A DNA stretch of 64,000 nt from Tessaracoccus antarcticus (GTDB lineage: Bacteria > Actinomycetota > Actinomycetes > Propionibacteriales > Propionibacteriaceae), in contig NZ_REFW01000001.1 of assembly GCF_003688855.1 (NCBI RefSeq), positions 372,001 through 436,000 on the forward strand. The letters are read 5' to 3'. This document shows positions 55,991-64,000 of the stretch, piece by piece. Each line of letters opens with the position of its first letter. The first letter of the stretch is position 1. Both the position numbers and the translations under genes were made by a program. The notes beneath the pieces are model-generated. The model made no database searches and was not told the origin of the DNA. It saw only the letters and a program-made list of their open reading frames with translations.

Positions 55991-57030
55991 AGATCGGCTT
56001 CGTCGTCAACGACGTCATGACGGAAGCACCCGTCTACACCACCACCCGGCTGGCCATGCAGGCCACCAACATGGGCCACGAGGTCTGGATCATGGGGATG
56101 GGCGACTTCTCGTACGAACCCGACGGCTCACTGAGCGCCCACGCCCGGGGCGCCGCCGACAAGAACTACCGCTCACTGGAGCGCTACGTGGCCGACATTC
56201 AGGAACCCAAGAGTGACGAGCTTCTCTCCCTCTCGGAGTTCGACGTGGTCATGCTGCGTTCCGACCCGGCCGACGACCACAACGAGGCCCCCTGGGCCAA
56301 CAACGCAGGTGTCGCCTTCGGCCAGCTCATCGCCTCCACGGGCGTGCTCGTGGTCAACGACCCCGGCAGCCTCGCCAACGCCTTGTCCAAGGCCTACTTC
56401 CAGCACTTCCCGGAAGTGGTGCGGCCTCGCACCCTGATCTCCCGGGACGCCTCCCAGATCACGACCTTCATCGACGACCTCGGCGGCCGCGCCGTGCTGA
56501 AACCGTTGCAGGGTTCGGGCGGCAGCGGCGTGTTCCTGGTGAACCAGAAGGAGTCCCCCAACCTCAGCCAGATCATCGAGGCCATCGCCCGCGACGGCTA
56601 CGTCGTCACGCAGGAGTACCTCGAGGCGGCCTCCGAAGGCGACGTGCGGATGTTCGTGCTGAACGGCCGCCCCCTCATGCGCAACGGCAAGTACGCGGCG
56701 TTCCGCCGAAAGTCCTCCAGCAGCGACATCCGCTCCAACATGTCGGCTGGCGGAAAGGCACTTGCGGTGCAGGTCACCGACGAAATGCTTGACCTCGTCG
56801 AGGTGGTCCGCCCCAAACTGGTGTCCGACGGCATGTTCCTCGTGGGGCTGGACATCGTCGGCGACAAGCTCATGGAGGTCAACGTCTTCAGCCCGGGCGG
56901 CTTGGGTAGCTGCGCACAGTTGTACGACGAGAACTTCGCCGTCGCCATCATCGAGGACCTCGAACGCAAGGTGTCCATCTCGTCGCACTACCCCAACAAG
57001 ATGACGAACCTGGACCTCGCGGCCCTCTGA
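55987..57030 (+). CDS. GshB/RimK-like ATP-grasp ligase
   Basis: The 347-residue protein starts MKIGFVVNDVMTEAPVYTTTRLA, a GshB-type pre-ATP-grasp domain. It then shows VMLRSDPADDHNEAPWANN, the ATP-binding GGRAVLKPLQGSGGSGVFLV (near 165), and a metal-binding FLVGLDIVGDKLMEVNVFSPGGL (near 285), with the Glu-Val-Asn of ATP-grasp ligases. It forms amide bonds between an acyl-phosphate and an amine. Actinobacteria generally use mycothiol, not glutathione, so a true glutathione synthase role is unlikely. Clustering with FGase-like and DUF1704 genes points to a dedicated peptide product. A terminator follows. Confidence 0.83.
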   Translation: MKIGFVVNDVMTEAPVYTTTRLAMQATNMGHEVWIMGMGDFSYEPDGSLSAHARGAADKNYRSLERYVADIQEPKSDELLSLSEFDVVMLRSDPADDHNEAPWANNAGVAFGQLIASTGVLVVNDPGSLANALSKAYFQHFPEVVRPRTLISRDASQITTFIDDLGGRAVLKPLQGSGGSGVFLVNQKESPNLSQIIEAIARDGYVVTQEYLEAASEGDVRMFVLNGRPLMRNGKYAAFRRKSSSSDIRSNMSAGGKALAVQVTDEMLDLVEVVRPKLVSDGMFLVGLDIVGDKLMEVNVFSPGGLGSCAQLYDENFAVAIIEDLERKVSISSHYPNKMTNLDLAAL

Positions 57031-57044
57031 CGAGAAGCCCGAAG

Positions 57045-57079
57045 GGGGCCCACCCATGAGAAGGGTTGGGTTGGGCCCC
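57045..57079 (+). terminator. Terminator after ATP-grasp operon
   Basis: GGGGCCCACCC (57045-57055) pairs, with one bulge, with GGGTTGGGCCCC (57068-57079). A TTATTTT stretch follows about 8 nt later. Confidence 0.6.
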
Positions 57080-57144
57080 AGCAGCGGTTATTTTGGAGGA
57101 CGGCACACCGGCATCCCGGAGGCCCCCCGAAACACAGGAGCCGC

Positions 57145-58638
57145 ATGTCCGCCCCGGAGAACACCGCCACGCTGACCGCCGCAAGCCAACAACAGTCCCG
57201 CCCCTGGCCGGCGCTGTGGGCGCTCGTCGTCGGCTTCTTCATGATCCTGGTGGACACCACCATCGTGTCGGTGGCCACGCCCACCATCATCTCCGAGCTG
57301 AACGCCGGGGTCAGTGAAGCCATCTGGGTCTCCAGTGCCTACCTGCTGGCCTACGCCGTGCCACTGCTCATCATGGGCAGGATGGGCGACCGGTACGGGC
57401 CCAAGAAGATCTACCTCATCGGTCTGGTGATCTTCACGCTCTCCTCGCTGGCCTGCGGGCTCGTGGGGAGCGTGAACCCGCTCATCATCGCCCGCGTGGT
57501 CCAGGGGATCGGCGCGGCCATGATGACACCCCAGACCATGGCCACCATCACCCGCCTCTTCCCAGCGAACGAACGCGGCAAAGCCATGGCCATCTGGGGT
57601 GCGGTGGCGGGTATCGCCACCCTCGTCGGTCCCGTCCTCGGCGGCCTGTTGCTGGACTCCCTGGGGTGGGAGTGGATCTTCTTCATCAACGTCCCCGTGG
57701 GTGTCGTCGGCTTCTTCGCGGTCGTCAAGTACGTGCCCCGCATGGAGGTCAACAAGCACCGGTTCGACTGGATCGGGGTGGCGCTCAGCGCAGTCGGCCT
57801 CTTCTGCATTGTTTTCGGACTTCAGGAGGCCGACACCTTCGAGTGGGGCCAGATCTGGGGACCCATCACCGTGTGGTCGCTCATCATTTTCGGCCTCGTT
57901 GTCCTCGTCGGCTTCGTCCTGTGGCAGAAGTACAACCGCAGCGAGCCCCTCCTGCCGCTGGAGCTGTTTTCCGACAGGAACTTCGCCGTCTCCAACATCG
58001 CGATCGTCACCGTCGGATTCTCCGTGACAGCCATGCCCTTCGCGCTGATGATCTGGGCCCAGGCCGCTCGCGGTTTCTCGCCCACTGAGGCAGCACTGCT
58101 CAGCGCACCGACGGCACTCATGTCGCTGGTCCTGGCCCGCCCCGTCGGCAATCTCGTGGACCGCATCCACCCACGCCTGCTCGCCACCATCGGCTGCGGG
58201 CTGTGGTCCGCGGCCCTGTTCGGTCTGGTCGCCGTGATGAACACCACCAGCCCCGTCTGGCTCATCCTCATCCCCATGACGGTGCTCGGCATCTCCAACA
58301 GCTTCGTGTGGGGGCCCCTGTCGACGGCCGCCACCGGCAACCTCCCGCCCCTGCGTGCCGGCGCAGGGTCAGGCGTCTACAACACGGCCCGGCAGGTGGG
58401 CGCCGTGATGGGAAGTGCCGTCATCGCCACCTTGATCAGCAGCCGTATTGCGGCCAACCTCGGCACCTCCGGCCAGGGTTTCTCACCGGCCTCGATGGGC
58501 AGTGCGGACATCCCCGAACCTGTCCGTGAAGGGCTCGCCAACGCCATGTCCCAGGCCGTTCTCGTCCCCGCCATCGTCATCGGCGTGGCGGTCATCATCG
58601 TCCAGTTCTACAAGCGCCCCAGCCACCAGAAGGTCTGA
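57145..58638 (+). CDS. MFS exporter, DHA2 family
   Basis: This 497-residue, ~14-TM protein has the DHA2 pattern: VDTTIVSVATPTI in helix 1, GRMGDRYGPKKIY (motif A), ARVVQGIGAAMMTPQTMA (motif B region) and GPVLGGLLLD (motif C). It probably exports drugs or metabolites. ACAGGAG precedes ATG 57145. It follows the terminator of the ATP-grasp operon by about 65 nt; export of that operon's product is possible but unproven. It is a distant relative of the MFS gene at 1006, not a recent duplicate. Confidence 0.88.
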   Translation: MSAPENTATLTAASQQQSRPWPALWALVVGFFMILVDTTIVSVATPTIISELNAGVSEAIWVSSAYLLAYAVPLLIMGRMGDRYGPKKIYLIGLVIFTLSSLACGLVGSVNPLIIARVVQGIGAAMMTPQTMATITRLFPANERGKAMAIWGAVAGIATLVGPVLGGLLLDSLGWEWIFFINVPVGVVGFFAVVKYVPRMEVNKHRFDWIGVALSAVGLFCIVFGLQEADTFEWGQIWGPITVWSLIIFGLVVLVGFVLWQKYNRSEPLLPLELFSDRNFAVSNIAIVTVGFSVTAMPFALMIWAQAARGFSPTEAALLSAPTALMSLVLARPVGNLVDRIHPRLLATIGCGLWSAALFGLVAVMNTTSPVWLILIPMTVLGISNSFVWGPLSTAATGNLPPLRAGAGSGVYNTARQVGAVMGSAVIATLISSRIAANLGTSGQGFSPASMGSADIPEPVREGLANAMSQAVLVPAIVIGVAVIIVQFYKRPSHQKV

Positions 58639-58676
58639 AAAGCGGTCCCGCCCCGCAGATGTGGAAAGGTTGGGGC

Positions 58677-59663
58677 ATGGACACATCAATTCTTGGCAGG
58701 ACCGGTCGAACGGTCAGCGTCGTGGGGCAGGGCTGCTGGCAGTTCGGGGGCGACTGGGGCGACGTCACCGACGACACCGCGATGTCGGTATTGCACACGG
58801 CCGCGGACGCGGGCGTCACATTCTTCGATACCGCCGACGTCTACGGCGACGGCCACAGTGAGGAACTCGTCGGCCGTTTCCTGAAGGAGCGTGCCGACGA
58901 CACCATCGTCGTGGCCACGAAGATGGGACGGCGCGCCAACCCGCACGAGCCACAGGAGTTCACCGCCAAGAACCTCCGCGAATGGAACGACCGCTCCCGC
59001 CGTCTTCTGGGGGTTGACACCCTCGACCTGGTGCAGCTGCACTGCCCACCCACCCCCGTCTACAGCAACGACGGGGTGTTCGACGTCCTCGACGAGATGG
59101 TGGAGGAGGGACGCATGAAAGCCTACGGCGTCTCGGTCGAGACCGTCGACGAGGCCATGACCGCATTGGCGCGCCCCAACCTGGCCAGCATCCAGATCAT
59201 TCTCAACATTTTCCGCCGCAAGCCGTTGGAGCAGGTGCTGCCGGCCGCCAAGGCTGCAGGTGTCGGCGTCATCGCCCGGGTCCCCCTGGCCAGTGGCCTG
59301 CTGTCGGGCAAGTTCACGAAGGACACCACCTTCGCCGAGACCGATCACCGCACCTTCAACCGTCACGGTGAGTCCTTCGACCAGGGCGAAACGTTCTCCG
59401 GCGTACCGTTCGAGGAGGGCGTCGAAGCCGCCCGCGAAGTGGCCGAGCTGTGCCGCGACGGCGTCACCCCTGCCCAGCTGGCCCTGCGCTGGATCATTGA
59501 CCAGCCCGGCGTCAGCAGCGTCATTCCCGGTGCCAGCCGCCCCTCCCAGGCGCGTTCCAACGCCGCCGCCGGGTCGATGCTGCCACTCAACGCCCGCCAG
59601 CTCACCGCGCTGGAGGAGATCTACGACCGTCGCATCCGCCAGTTCGTGCACTCCCGCTGGTGA
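58677..59663 (+). CDS. Aldo/keto reductase
   Basis: This 328-residue NAD(P)H-dependent oxidoreductase of the AKR superfamily shows the catalytic tetrad: Asp and Tyr in FFDTADVYGDGHSE (near 46-51), Lys in VVATKMG (near 80) and His in LVQLHCPP (near 121). The C-terminal cofactor-binding segment SSVIPGASRPSQARSNAAAG is intact. It reduces aldehydes or ketones; the substrate is unknown. GGAAAGG lies upstream of ATG 58677. It starts 38 nt after the MFS stop and may be cotranscribed. Confidence 0.9.
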   Translation: MDTSILGRTGRTVSVVGQGCWQFGGDWGDVTDDTAMSVLHTAADAGVTFFDTADVYGDGHSEELVGRFLKERADDTIVVATKMGRRANPHEPQEFTAKNLREWNDRSRRLLGVDTLDLVQLHCPPTPVYSNDGVFDVLDEMVEEGRMKAYGVSVETVDEAMTALARPNLASIQIILNIFRRKPLEQVLPAAKAAGVGVIARVPLASGLLSGKFTKDTTFAETDHRTFNRHGESFDQGETFSGVPFEEGVEAAREVAELCRDGVTPAQLALRWIIDQPGVSSVIPGASRPSQARSNAAAGSMLPLNARQLTALEEIYDRRIRQFVHSRW

Positions 59664-59746
59664 TCTGACACACCCGCGGGGGTCACCCACGTCGCTCCAG
59701 CCATCACCCCACAGGAACGAGCCGCGGCTCACACTCAGGAGAACCC

Positions 59747-61093
59747 ATGACGCAGCAGGTGACGTTCACGCGCGACGAACTCAGGGACGCTCTCTCCGAG
59801 AATGACCTCACACGGCTGAGTGCCATGCTGCACGGCGCGGACCCCGGGGAGATCGTCGAAGAGCTGCGCCGGCTGCGTGGCGAGGATCGCGCCATCGTCT
59901 TCCGGTTGCTGTCCAAGGATCAGGCGCTGGATGTCTTCGAGCGTCTGGACCACCCCACCCAGGGCGATCTGGTGCGGCTCCTGCAGGCCCACGAGACGGC
60001 TGCCGTGTTCGAGGACCTGGATCCCGATGACCGGGTGAGCCTCCTCGACGAGTTGCCGGCAGGGATCGCCGCCAAACTCATGCGCGGGCTCTCCGGCGGG
60101 GAACGCGAGCTCACGGCCGTGGTGCTGGGCTATGCAAGCGGGTCCATAGGCCGGCGCATGAGCCCCGAAGTGGTGACGATCCCCATCGACAGCACCGTCG
60201 GCCAGGCGCTCGGGAGGGCGAAGTCCAGGGCACTGGAGGCGGAAACCATTTACACCCTCCCCGTCGTCGACCAGAGCCGGCGTCTCCTGGGTGTGGTGGG
60301 GCTGCGTGACCTCCTGGCCGCCGACGAGGCATCACCGGTGCGAGACCTCGTGGTGAAGGCCAACACCGCGCAGGCCACCGAACCGGCCGAGGTGGCCGCC
60401 CGCCGCTGCTCCGAGCTCGGCCACTTGGCGTTGCCCGTGGTGGACCACGAGGATCGCCTCGTCGGGATCCTCACCGTCGACGATGCACTGGCCATCCTCG
60501 AGGAAGCCGAGTCCGAGGACCAGGCCCGCATGAGCGGTACCGAACCCGTTCGCGGCCACTACTTGGCCACTCCGCTGTCCCGGCTGGTGCGCTCCCGTGT
60601 GGTGTGGCTGCTGGTGCTGGCCATTGGCGCCAGCCTCACGGTGCAGGTGCTGGAGATCTTCGAGGCCACGCTGAGCCAGATGATTGTGCTGTCCGTCTTC
60701 GTCCCACTCCTGATCGGTACGGGCGGCAACACCGGCAACCAGGCCGCCACCACCGTCACGCGTGCCCTCGCGCTCGGCGAGGTGCGGGGTCGGGACTGGT
60801 TCCGGGTGGTGCGGCGCGAGATGGCCGTGGGCGCGATGCTGGGTGTGACACTCGGAGGGCTGGGGTTCGTCATCACGGGTCTGCTGTACGGCCTTGGCAT
60901 CGGCTCCGTCATCGGGCTCACACTGCTGACGGTGTGCACCGTGGCGGCCACGGTCGGCGGCACGATGCCACTGGTGGCCAAGGCCGTCCACGCGGACCCA
61001 GCTGTCTTCTCCAACCCGTTCATCAGCACCTTCATCGACGCCACGGGGCTCCTGGTCTACTTCGGAATCGCCAAGCTGATCCTCGGAATCTGA
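59747..61093 (+). CDS. mgtE: MgtE-type magnesium transporter
   Basis: The 448-residue Mg2+ channel has the full architecture: an N-terminal helical MgtE_N domain (LHGADPGEIVEELRRLRGEDRAIVF), two CBS domains (about 140-265), a plug helix, and five TM helices with the selectivity segment PLLIGTGGNTGNQAATTVTRAL and FISTFIDATGLLVYF. Free Mg2+ binding to the cytoplasmic domains closes the pore. CAGGAG precedes ATG 59747. A small perfect palindrome GAGCCGCGGCTC (59719-59730) sits in the leader close to the ribosome-binding site. The leader is too short for an M-box. Confidence 0.93.
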   Translation: MTQQVTFTRDELRDALSENDLTRLSAMLHGADPGEIVEELRRLRGEDRAIVFRLLSKDQALDVFERLDHPTQGDLVRLLQAHETAAVFEDLDPDDRVSLLDELPAGIAAKLMRGLSGGERELTAVVLGYASGSIGRRMSPEVVTIPIDSTVGQALGRAKSRALEAETIYTLPVVDQSRRLLGVVGLRDLLAADEASPVRDLVVKANTAQATEPAEVAARRCSELGHLALPVVDHEDRLVGILTVDDALAILEEAESEDQARMSGTEPVRGHYLATPLSRLVRSRVVWLLVLAIGASLTVQVLEIFEATLSQMIVLSVFVPLLIGTGGNTGNQAATTVTRALALGEVRGRDWFRVVRREMAVGAMLGVTLGGLGFVITGLLYGLGIGSVIGLTLLTVCTVAATVGGTMPLVAKAVHADPAVFSNPFISTFIDATGLLVYFGIAKLILGI

Positions 61094-61420
61094 GCACCGC
61101 CGCCTCCGCGGCTCAACGACGGACGCCCCCAGGAAGAGCGGCTCACCACGCGTTCGGCGAAGGCCGACACATTGCAGGACCATGCGCAACGCACCACGCA
61201 CCCCCTCGCCACGGCTGCCGCCGTCCTGTCACTGGTGCTGACGAGCGGTGCATTCCGCCGTCCAGGGGAATCGACCTCGCACACCTTCGCGAGTGGCTGG
61301 TCGTGAGCCCCCTCGTCGAATCCGTGGTGCAGAGCACGTCGGTGGAGCCTGCTGAGACGAGGGATGTGCTGCGAGCGACCCAGCCCCCACGTGGCCGACA
61401 CCGTGATGGTCAGCCGCCCA
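61094..61420. other. 327-bp convergent intergenic region, no gene supported
   Basis: This lies between convergent mgtE and terC. Open frames exist on both strands but none has a recognisable domain, a good start site or typical codon pattern. No strong hairpin with T run was seen. It could contain a decayed gene. Confidence 0.4.
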
Positions 61421-62437
61421 TCACACCTCACTGCGCTTGCCGCCGAACACCGGCTCGAGTTCTGACTCCTCCTGCGGTGTCGCCACCCTGAACGGCGGGT
61501 CGACCGGCACGGGGGCGCTCTGGCGACCCTGCCCACGGGTCGCCCGCAGGCTGGCGACGACGGCCACCGCCAGGATCACCACGATCACTGCCAGGGAGAT
61601 ACCGGTGGGGATGTGCACGACGCTCTTGAGCGCCATCTTGATGCCCACCCAGATCAGCACGAGGGCCAGTCCTGTCTTGAGGTAGACGAACCTGTGGATG
61701 AGGTCGGCGAGCAGGAAGTACATGGCCCGCAGGCCGAGGATCGCGAAGGCGTTGGCCGTGAACACCAGGAACACCTCGTCGGTGACGGCGAAGATGGCGG
61801 GGATGGAGTCGACCGCGAACAGCACGTCGGTGGCCTCGACCAGCACGAGGACCGCGAGCAGGGGCGTGGCCAGCAGGACGCCGCGACGACGCACCAGCAG
61901 CTTCTGCCCGTGATACACGTCGGTCATGGGCACCACCCGGCGGAACAGCCGCAGCACGGCGGACTTGCTGGGGTCCACGTGGTCGTCGCTCTGCCGCAGC
62001 ATTTTCCAGCCGGTCCAGAGCAGGAACGCGGCGAAGACGTAGAGGATCCAGGAGAAGTTCTCAATCAGCAGCGCACCGCCGGCGATGAACACACCGCGGA
62101 ACACCAGTGCCCCCAGCACGCCGAGGAAGAGCACGCGGTGCTGGAACTTGGGGGGCACGGCAAAGAAGCTGAAGATGATGGCCCAGATGAACACGTTGTC
62201 CACGGACAGGGACTTCTCGATGAGATATCCCGCGAAGTACTGCTGCCCGAATTCGGCGCCCCACACCATCCAGACGACCGCGCCGAACGCGACGCCGAAC
62301 GCCACCCACACGCCCGTCCAGGCGGCTGCTTCCCTGACACCGATGGCGTGGGCGCGGCGGTGGGCGAACAGGTCCACCGCCAGCATGACCACGATGAAGG
62401 CCACCACTGCGGCCCAGGCCCAAACGGGTACATCCAT
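61421..62437 (-). CDS. TerC-family integral membrane protein (Mn2+ exporter type)
   Basis: The 338-residue protein has about nine TM helices and the TerC/Alx hallmarks EKSLSVDNVFIWAIIF (acidic pair in helix 3) and VEATDVLFAVDSIPAIFAVT (acidic cluster in a later helix), which bind metal. TerC/Alx proteins export manganese or metallate exported enzymes. ATG 62437 (MDVPVWAWAA) has GGAG 7 nt upstream. The gene is preceded by a yybP-ykoY manganese riboswitch, confirming metal-responsive control. The C-terminal ~40 residues are hydrophilic. Confidence 0.92.
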   Translation of the reverse strand: MDVPVWAWAAVVAFIVVMLAVDLFAHRRAHAIGVREAAAWTGVWVAFGVAFGAVVWMVWGAEFGQQYFAGYLIEKSLSVDNVFIWAIIFSFFAVPPKFQHRVLFLGVLGALVFRGVFIAGGALLIENFSWILYVFAAFLLWTGWKMLRQSDDHVDPSKSAVLRLFRRVVPMTDVYHGQKLLVRRRGVLLATPLLAVLVLVEATDVLFAVDSIPAIFAVTDEVFLVFTANAFAILGLRAMYFLLADLIHRFVYLKTGLALVLIWVGIKMALKSVVHIPTGISLAVIVVILAVAVVASLRATRGQGRQSAPVPVDPPFRVATPQEESELEPVFGGKRSEV

Positions 62438-62445
62438 GAAAAGCT

Positions 62446-62468
62446 CCTTCGATCGATGTGATCGAAGG
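62446..62468 (-). promoter_or_regulatory. Shine-Dalgarno-sequestering hairpin of the terC leader
   Basis: On the minus strand CCTTCGATC (62460-62468) pairs perfectly with GATCGAAGG (62446-62454) around a 5-nt loop. The 3' arm contains most of the GAAGGAG ribosome-binding site. Confidence 0.75.
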
Positions 62469-62556
62469 TCTCTCCCAGCCCTCAACGGGCCCGCTCGCCG
62501 GGTCCTTGCGGACCGTACTGACGACGAAACGTGGGTGGGATACTCCCCTTCAACGG
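62460..62556 (-). ncRNA. yybP-ykoY manganese riboswitch
   Basis: The minus-strand leader contains the two signature segments of this riboswitch class: GAAGGGGAGTA at the 5' end and GGCTGGGAGAGACCTTC at the 3' end, with internal helices including CGGTCCGCAAGGACC between them. The closing helix P1 pairs GAAGG with CCTTC. The class binds Mn2+ and controls TerC-type genes across bacteria. Here the 3' strand of P1 is the same sequence that forms the 5' arm of the hairpin hiding the Shine-Dalgarno. Ligand binding should therefore free the start site and raise TerC synthesis. Confidence 0.88.
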
Positions 62557-62613
62557 TTCAACAAGTGAAACATATTTCGGGTGTTGCGCACAACCCGGCG
62601 CTGGATCCGACGT

Positions 62614-64000
62614 TCAGCGACGCTCCCCGAGGGAGGTCTCCCACTGGCTGTGGAGTGACGCGAAGTTGCCGGACTCGAGGGCGATGAGTTCGTCTGGCGT
62701 CCCGTCCTCGATGATCCGTCCGTGCTCCATCACCAGCACGCGGTCCGCGATGGCGACGGTGGACAGCCGGTGGGCGATGATGATGGCCGTCCGCCCCTTC
62801 AGCAGCGTCTGCAGGCCCCGCTGGACGAGGCGCTCACTGGGCAGGTCCAGGGAACTGGTTGCCTCGTCGAGGATCAACACCTGTGGGTCTGCGAGGAATG
62901 CCCTGGCGAAGCTGACGAGCTGACGCTGCCCCGCTGACAGGCGGCCCCCGCGACTGCGGACATCCGTGTCGTACCCGTCCGGGAGCGACCGGATGAAGGT
63001 GTCGGCGCCCACCGTGATGGCGGCCGCCTCGATGTCCTGGCGGCTGGCACCGGTGCGGCCGAGTTCGATGTTGGCGGCGACCGTCCCGGAGAACAGGAAG
63101 GAGTCCTGCGTCACCATGACGACGGTACGACGCAGCTCCGCGTCCGTGATGTCACGCACGTCGGTGCCGTCGATCCGCAGTGCTCCCGCATCGGGGTCCA
63201 CGACGCGGGCGATGAGTTTCACCAGTGTGGTCTTGCCGGCGCCGGTCTCCCCCACGAGCGCCACCACCTGTCCGGCCGGGATGGCCAGGTCGAGGTGCGG
63301 CAGCACGGGCTTGTTCGTGCCGTAGGCGAACGTGACGCCCTCGACGTCGATGCTGCCCCTGGCCATGCCCAGCGGGATGGGTGTGACGGGGTCCATCACC
63401 GTCGGCTCCTCCTCCAGCACACCGGAGATCTTCTCCAGCGCGCTGGTGGCACCCTGCAACTGGTTCGCAAACATCATGATGTCGGTGACGGGGTCGAAGA
63501 ACTGGCGTGCGTAGAGGACTGCCGCCAGGAGCACACCGACGGGGAGGGTTCCGCTGAGCACGCGGGACCCGTCGACGTACATGAGAGTCGCGGAGACGAT
63601 GGCTGCGAGCGCCACGATGACGGTGTTGGCCACGCCGAAGGTGAAGATGACGCGGGCGTTGGAGACCCTGTACTCCTCGGCTTTCTCACCGAACTCAGTG
63701 GTGCGCGACTCCTCGGCACGGAACGCCTGAACGGCGCGGATGCCCACCATGGACTCCACGAAGGTGGCGATCATGGAGGCCGACGCCCCCCGCACCTTGC
63801 GGAACCGGTTGCGGGACTCGGTCACGAACCACCACCCGAACAGTGCCGTGGGTACCAGCCCCGCCAGCAGGATGAACCCGCTGGGGACGTCGAGGAGCAT
63901 GAGGGCCACGACGGTGCCGATGAGGAACAGCAGGGAACTGACGAACTGGGTGATGCCGGCGGCGATGAACTCGCGGATGGCTTCGATGTCGCTGGTCTGG
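62614..64000 (-). CDS. ABC transporter, fused permease-ATPase exporter (5' end beyond window)
   Basis: The visible ~462 residues are the C-terminal part of a type I half-exporter. Part of the TM domain (IREFIAAGITQFVSSLLFLIGTVV, the coupling-helix region with FRKVRGASASMIATFVESMVGIRAVQAF) is followed by an ATPase domain with Walker A GETGAGKTTL, Q-loop VTQDSFLF, signature LSAGQRQL, Walker B VLILDEATSSLD and the switch IIAHRLSTVAIADRVLV. It belongs to the MsbA/multidrug group. The frame is open to the window edge, so the start is missing. It is probably followed, on the same strand, by the riboswitch-controlled terC. Confidence 0.92.
   Translation of the reverse strand, partial: QTSDIEAIREFIAAGITQFVSSLLFLIGTVVALMLLDVPSGFILLAGLVPTALFGWWFVTESRNRFRKVRGASASMIATFVESMVGIRAVQAFRAEESRTTEFGEKAEEYRVSNARVIFTFGVANTVIVALAAIVSATLMYVDGSRVLSGTLPVGVLLAAVLYARQFFDPVTDIMMFANQLQGATSALEKISGVLEEEPTVMDPVTPIPLGMARGSIDVEGVTFAYGTNKPVLPHLDLAIPAGQVVALVGETGAGKTTLVKLIARVVDPDAGALRIDGTDVRDITDAELRRTVVMVTQDSFLFSGTVAANIELGRTGASRQDIEAAAITVGADTFIRSLPDGYDTDVRSRGGRLSAGQRQLVSFARAFLADPQVLILDEATSSLDLPSERLVQRGLQTLLKGRTAIIIAHRLSTVAIADRVLVMEHGRIIEDGTPDELIALESGNFASLHSQWETSLGERR

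Noticed and set aside
54824-57030. Glutathione biosynthesis assignment for the ATP-grasp gene
   Set aside because: No GshA-type gene is present and the phylum uses mycothiol; neighbours fit a different peptide pathway.
59664-59746. M-box magnesium riboswitch ahead of mgtE
   Set aside because: The leader is only 83 bp and lacks the conserved M-box core; only a 12-bp palindrome is present.
61094-61420. Possible small gene or transposase remnant between mgtE and terC
   Set aside because: No frame has family similarity I can recognise, and there are no terminal inverted repeats or target-site duplication.

Overview
The window comes from a high-GC Gram-positive actinobacterium, most likely Propionibacteriales/Propionibacteriaceae (genus not resolvable by eye). 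The evidence is very high GC with G/C-ending codons, GTG starts, a DUF222/HNH remnant, mycobacteria-like cell-wall gene blocks (DUF5318-class A PBP-DUF2029; pcnA-DUF6049-murJ with a pseudokinase tail), a mycothiol-type DinB enzyme, a FemX transferase and a monoderm-type Tad pilus cluster. A recurring start architecture, a TANNNT-like hexamer 6-8 nt before ATG/GTG, suggests that many mRNAs are leaderless. No rRNA, tRNA, CRISPR or intact IS element was seen.

Layout. 0.2-2.5 kb: a truncated HNH endonuclease remnant and an MFS drug exporter with a palindromic operator but no adjacent regulator. 2.6-7.3 kb: a membrane patatin-like hydrolase, a small unknown, a mycothiol-type DinB enzyme and a GntR regulator. 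7.5-12.3 kb: membrane H+-pyrophosphatase, then a FemX-like transferase coupled to an alanine racemase-like protein. 12.3-18.8 kb (minus strand): M23 endopeptidase, MscS channel, DUF5318, bifunctional PBP and a DUF2029 glycosyltransferase. 19.0-25.9 kb: CCA-adding enzyme, DUF6049 and the MurJ-pseudokinase flippase. Cell-wall precursor export, bridge formation, polymerisation and hydrolysis therefore sit together. 26-29 kb: VOC protein, glycerol kinase and glycerol facilitator. 29.3-31.9 kb: a three-gene ABC-2 exporter.

31.9-38.2 kb (minus strand): a duplicated module of unknown function with YbaB-like proteins, two large WXG/ESX-like helical proteins, two lipoproteins and a Gly/Met-rich protein with an ESX-like tail. 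One YbaB copy appears to have been deleted, leaving its promoter. 38.3-45.2 kb: a YhgE/Pip protein coupled to an MmpL transporter that carries a degenerate ABC-ATPase-like C-terminal domain, facing a TetR regulator across two palindromic operators, followed by an MBL hydrolase and a small unknown.

45.4-53.1 kb: a Tad/Flp-type pilus cluster (SAF/CpaB-like, TadZ-like, TadA, TadB, TadC, Flp pilin, LysM-BTAD protein). 53.2-57.0 kb: a tightly coupled operon of two tandem N-formylglutamate amidohydrolase-like enzymes, a DUF1704 metallopeptidase and a GshB/RimK-like ATP-grasp ligase, the best candidate for an uncharacterised peptide-metabolite pathway. 57.1-64 kb: an MFS exporter, an aldo/keto reductase, MgtE, a TerC transporter under a yybP-ykoY manganese riboswitch with a readable translational switch, and the 3' part of an ABC exporter that runs off the window.
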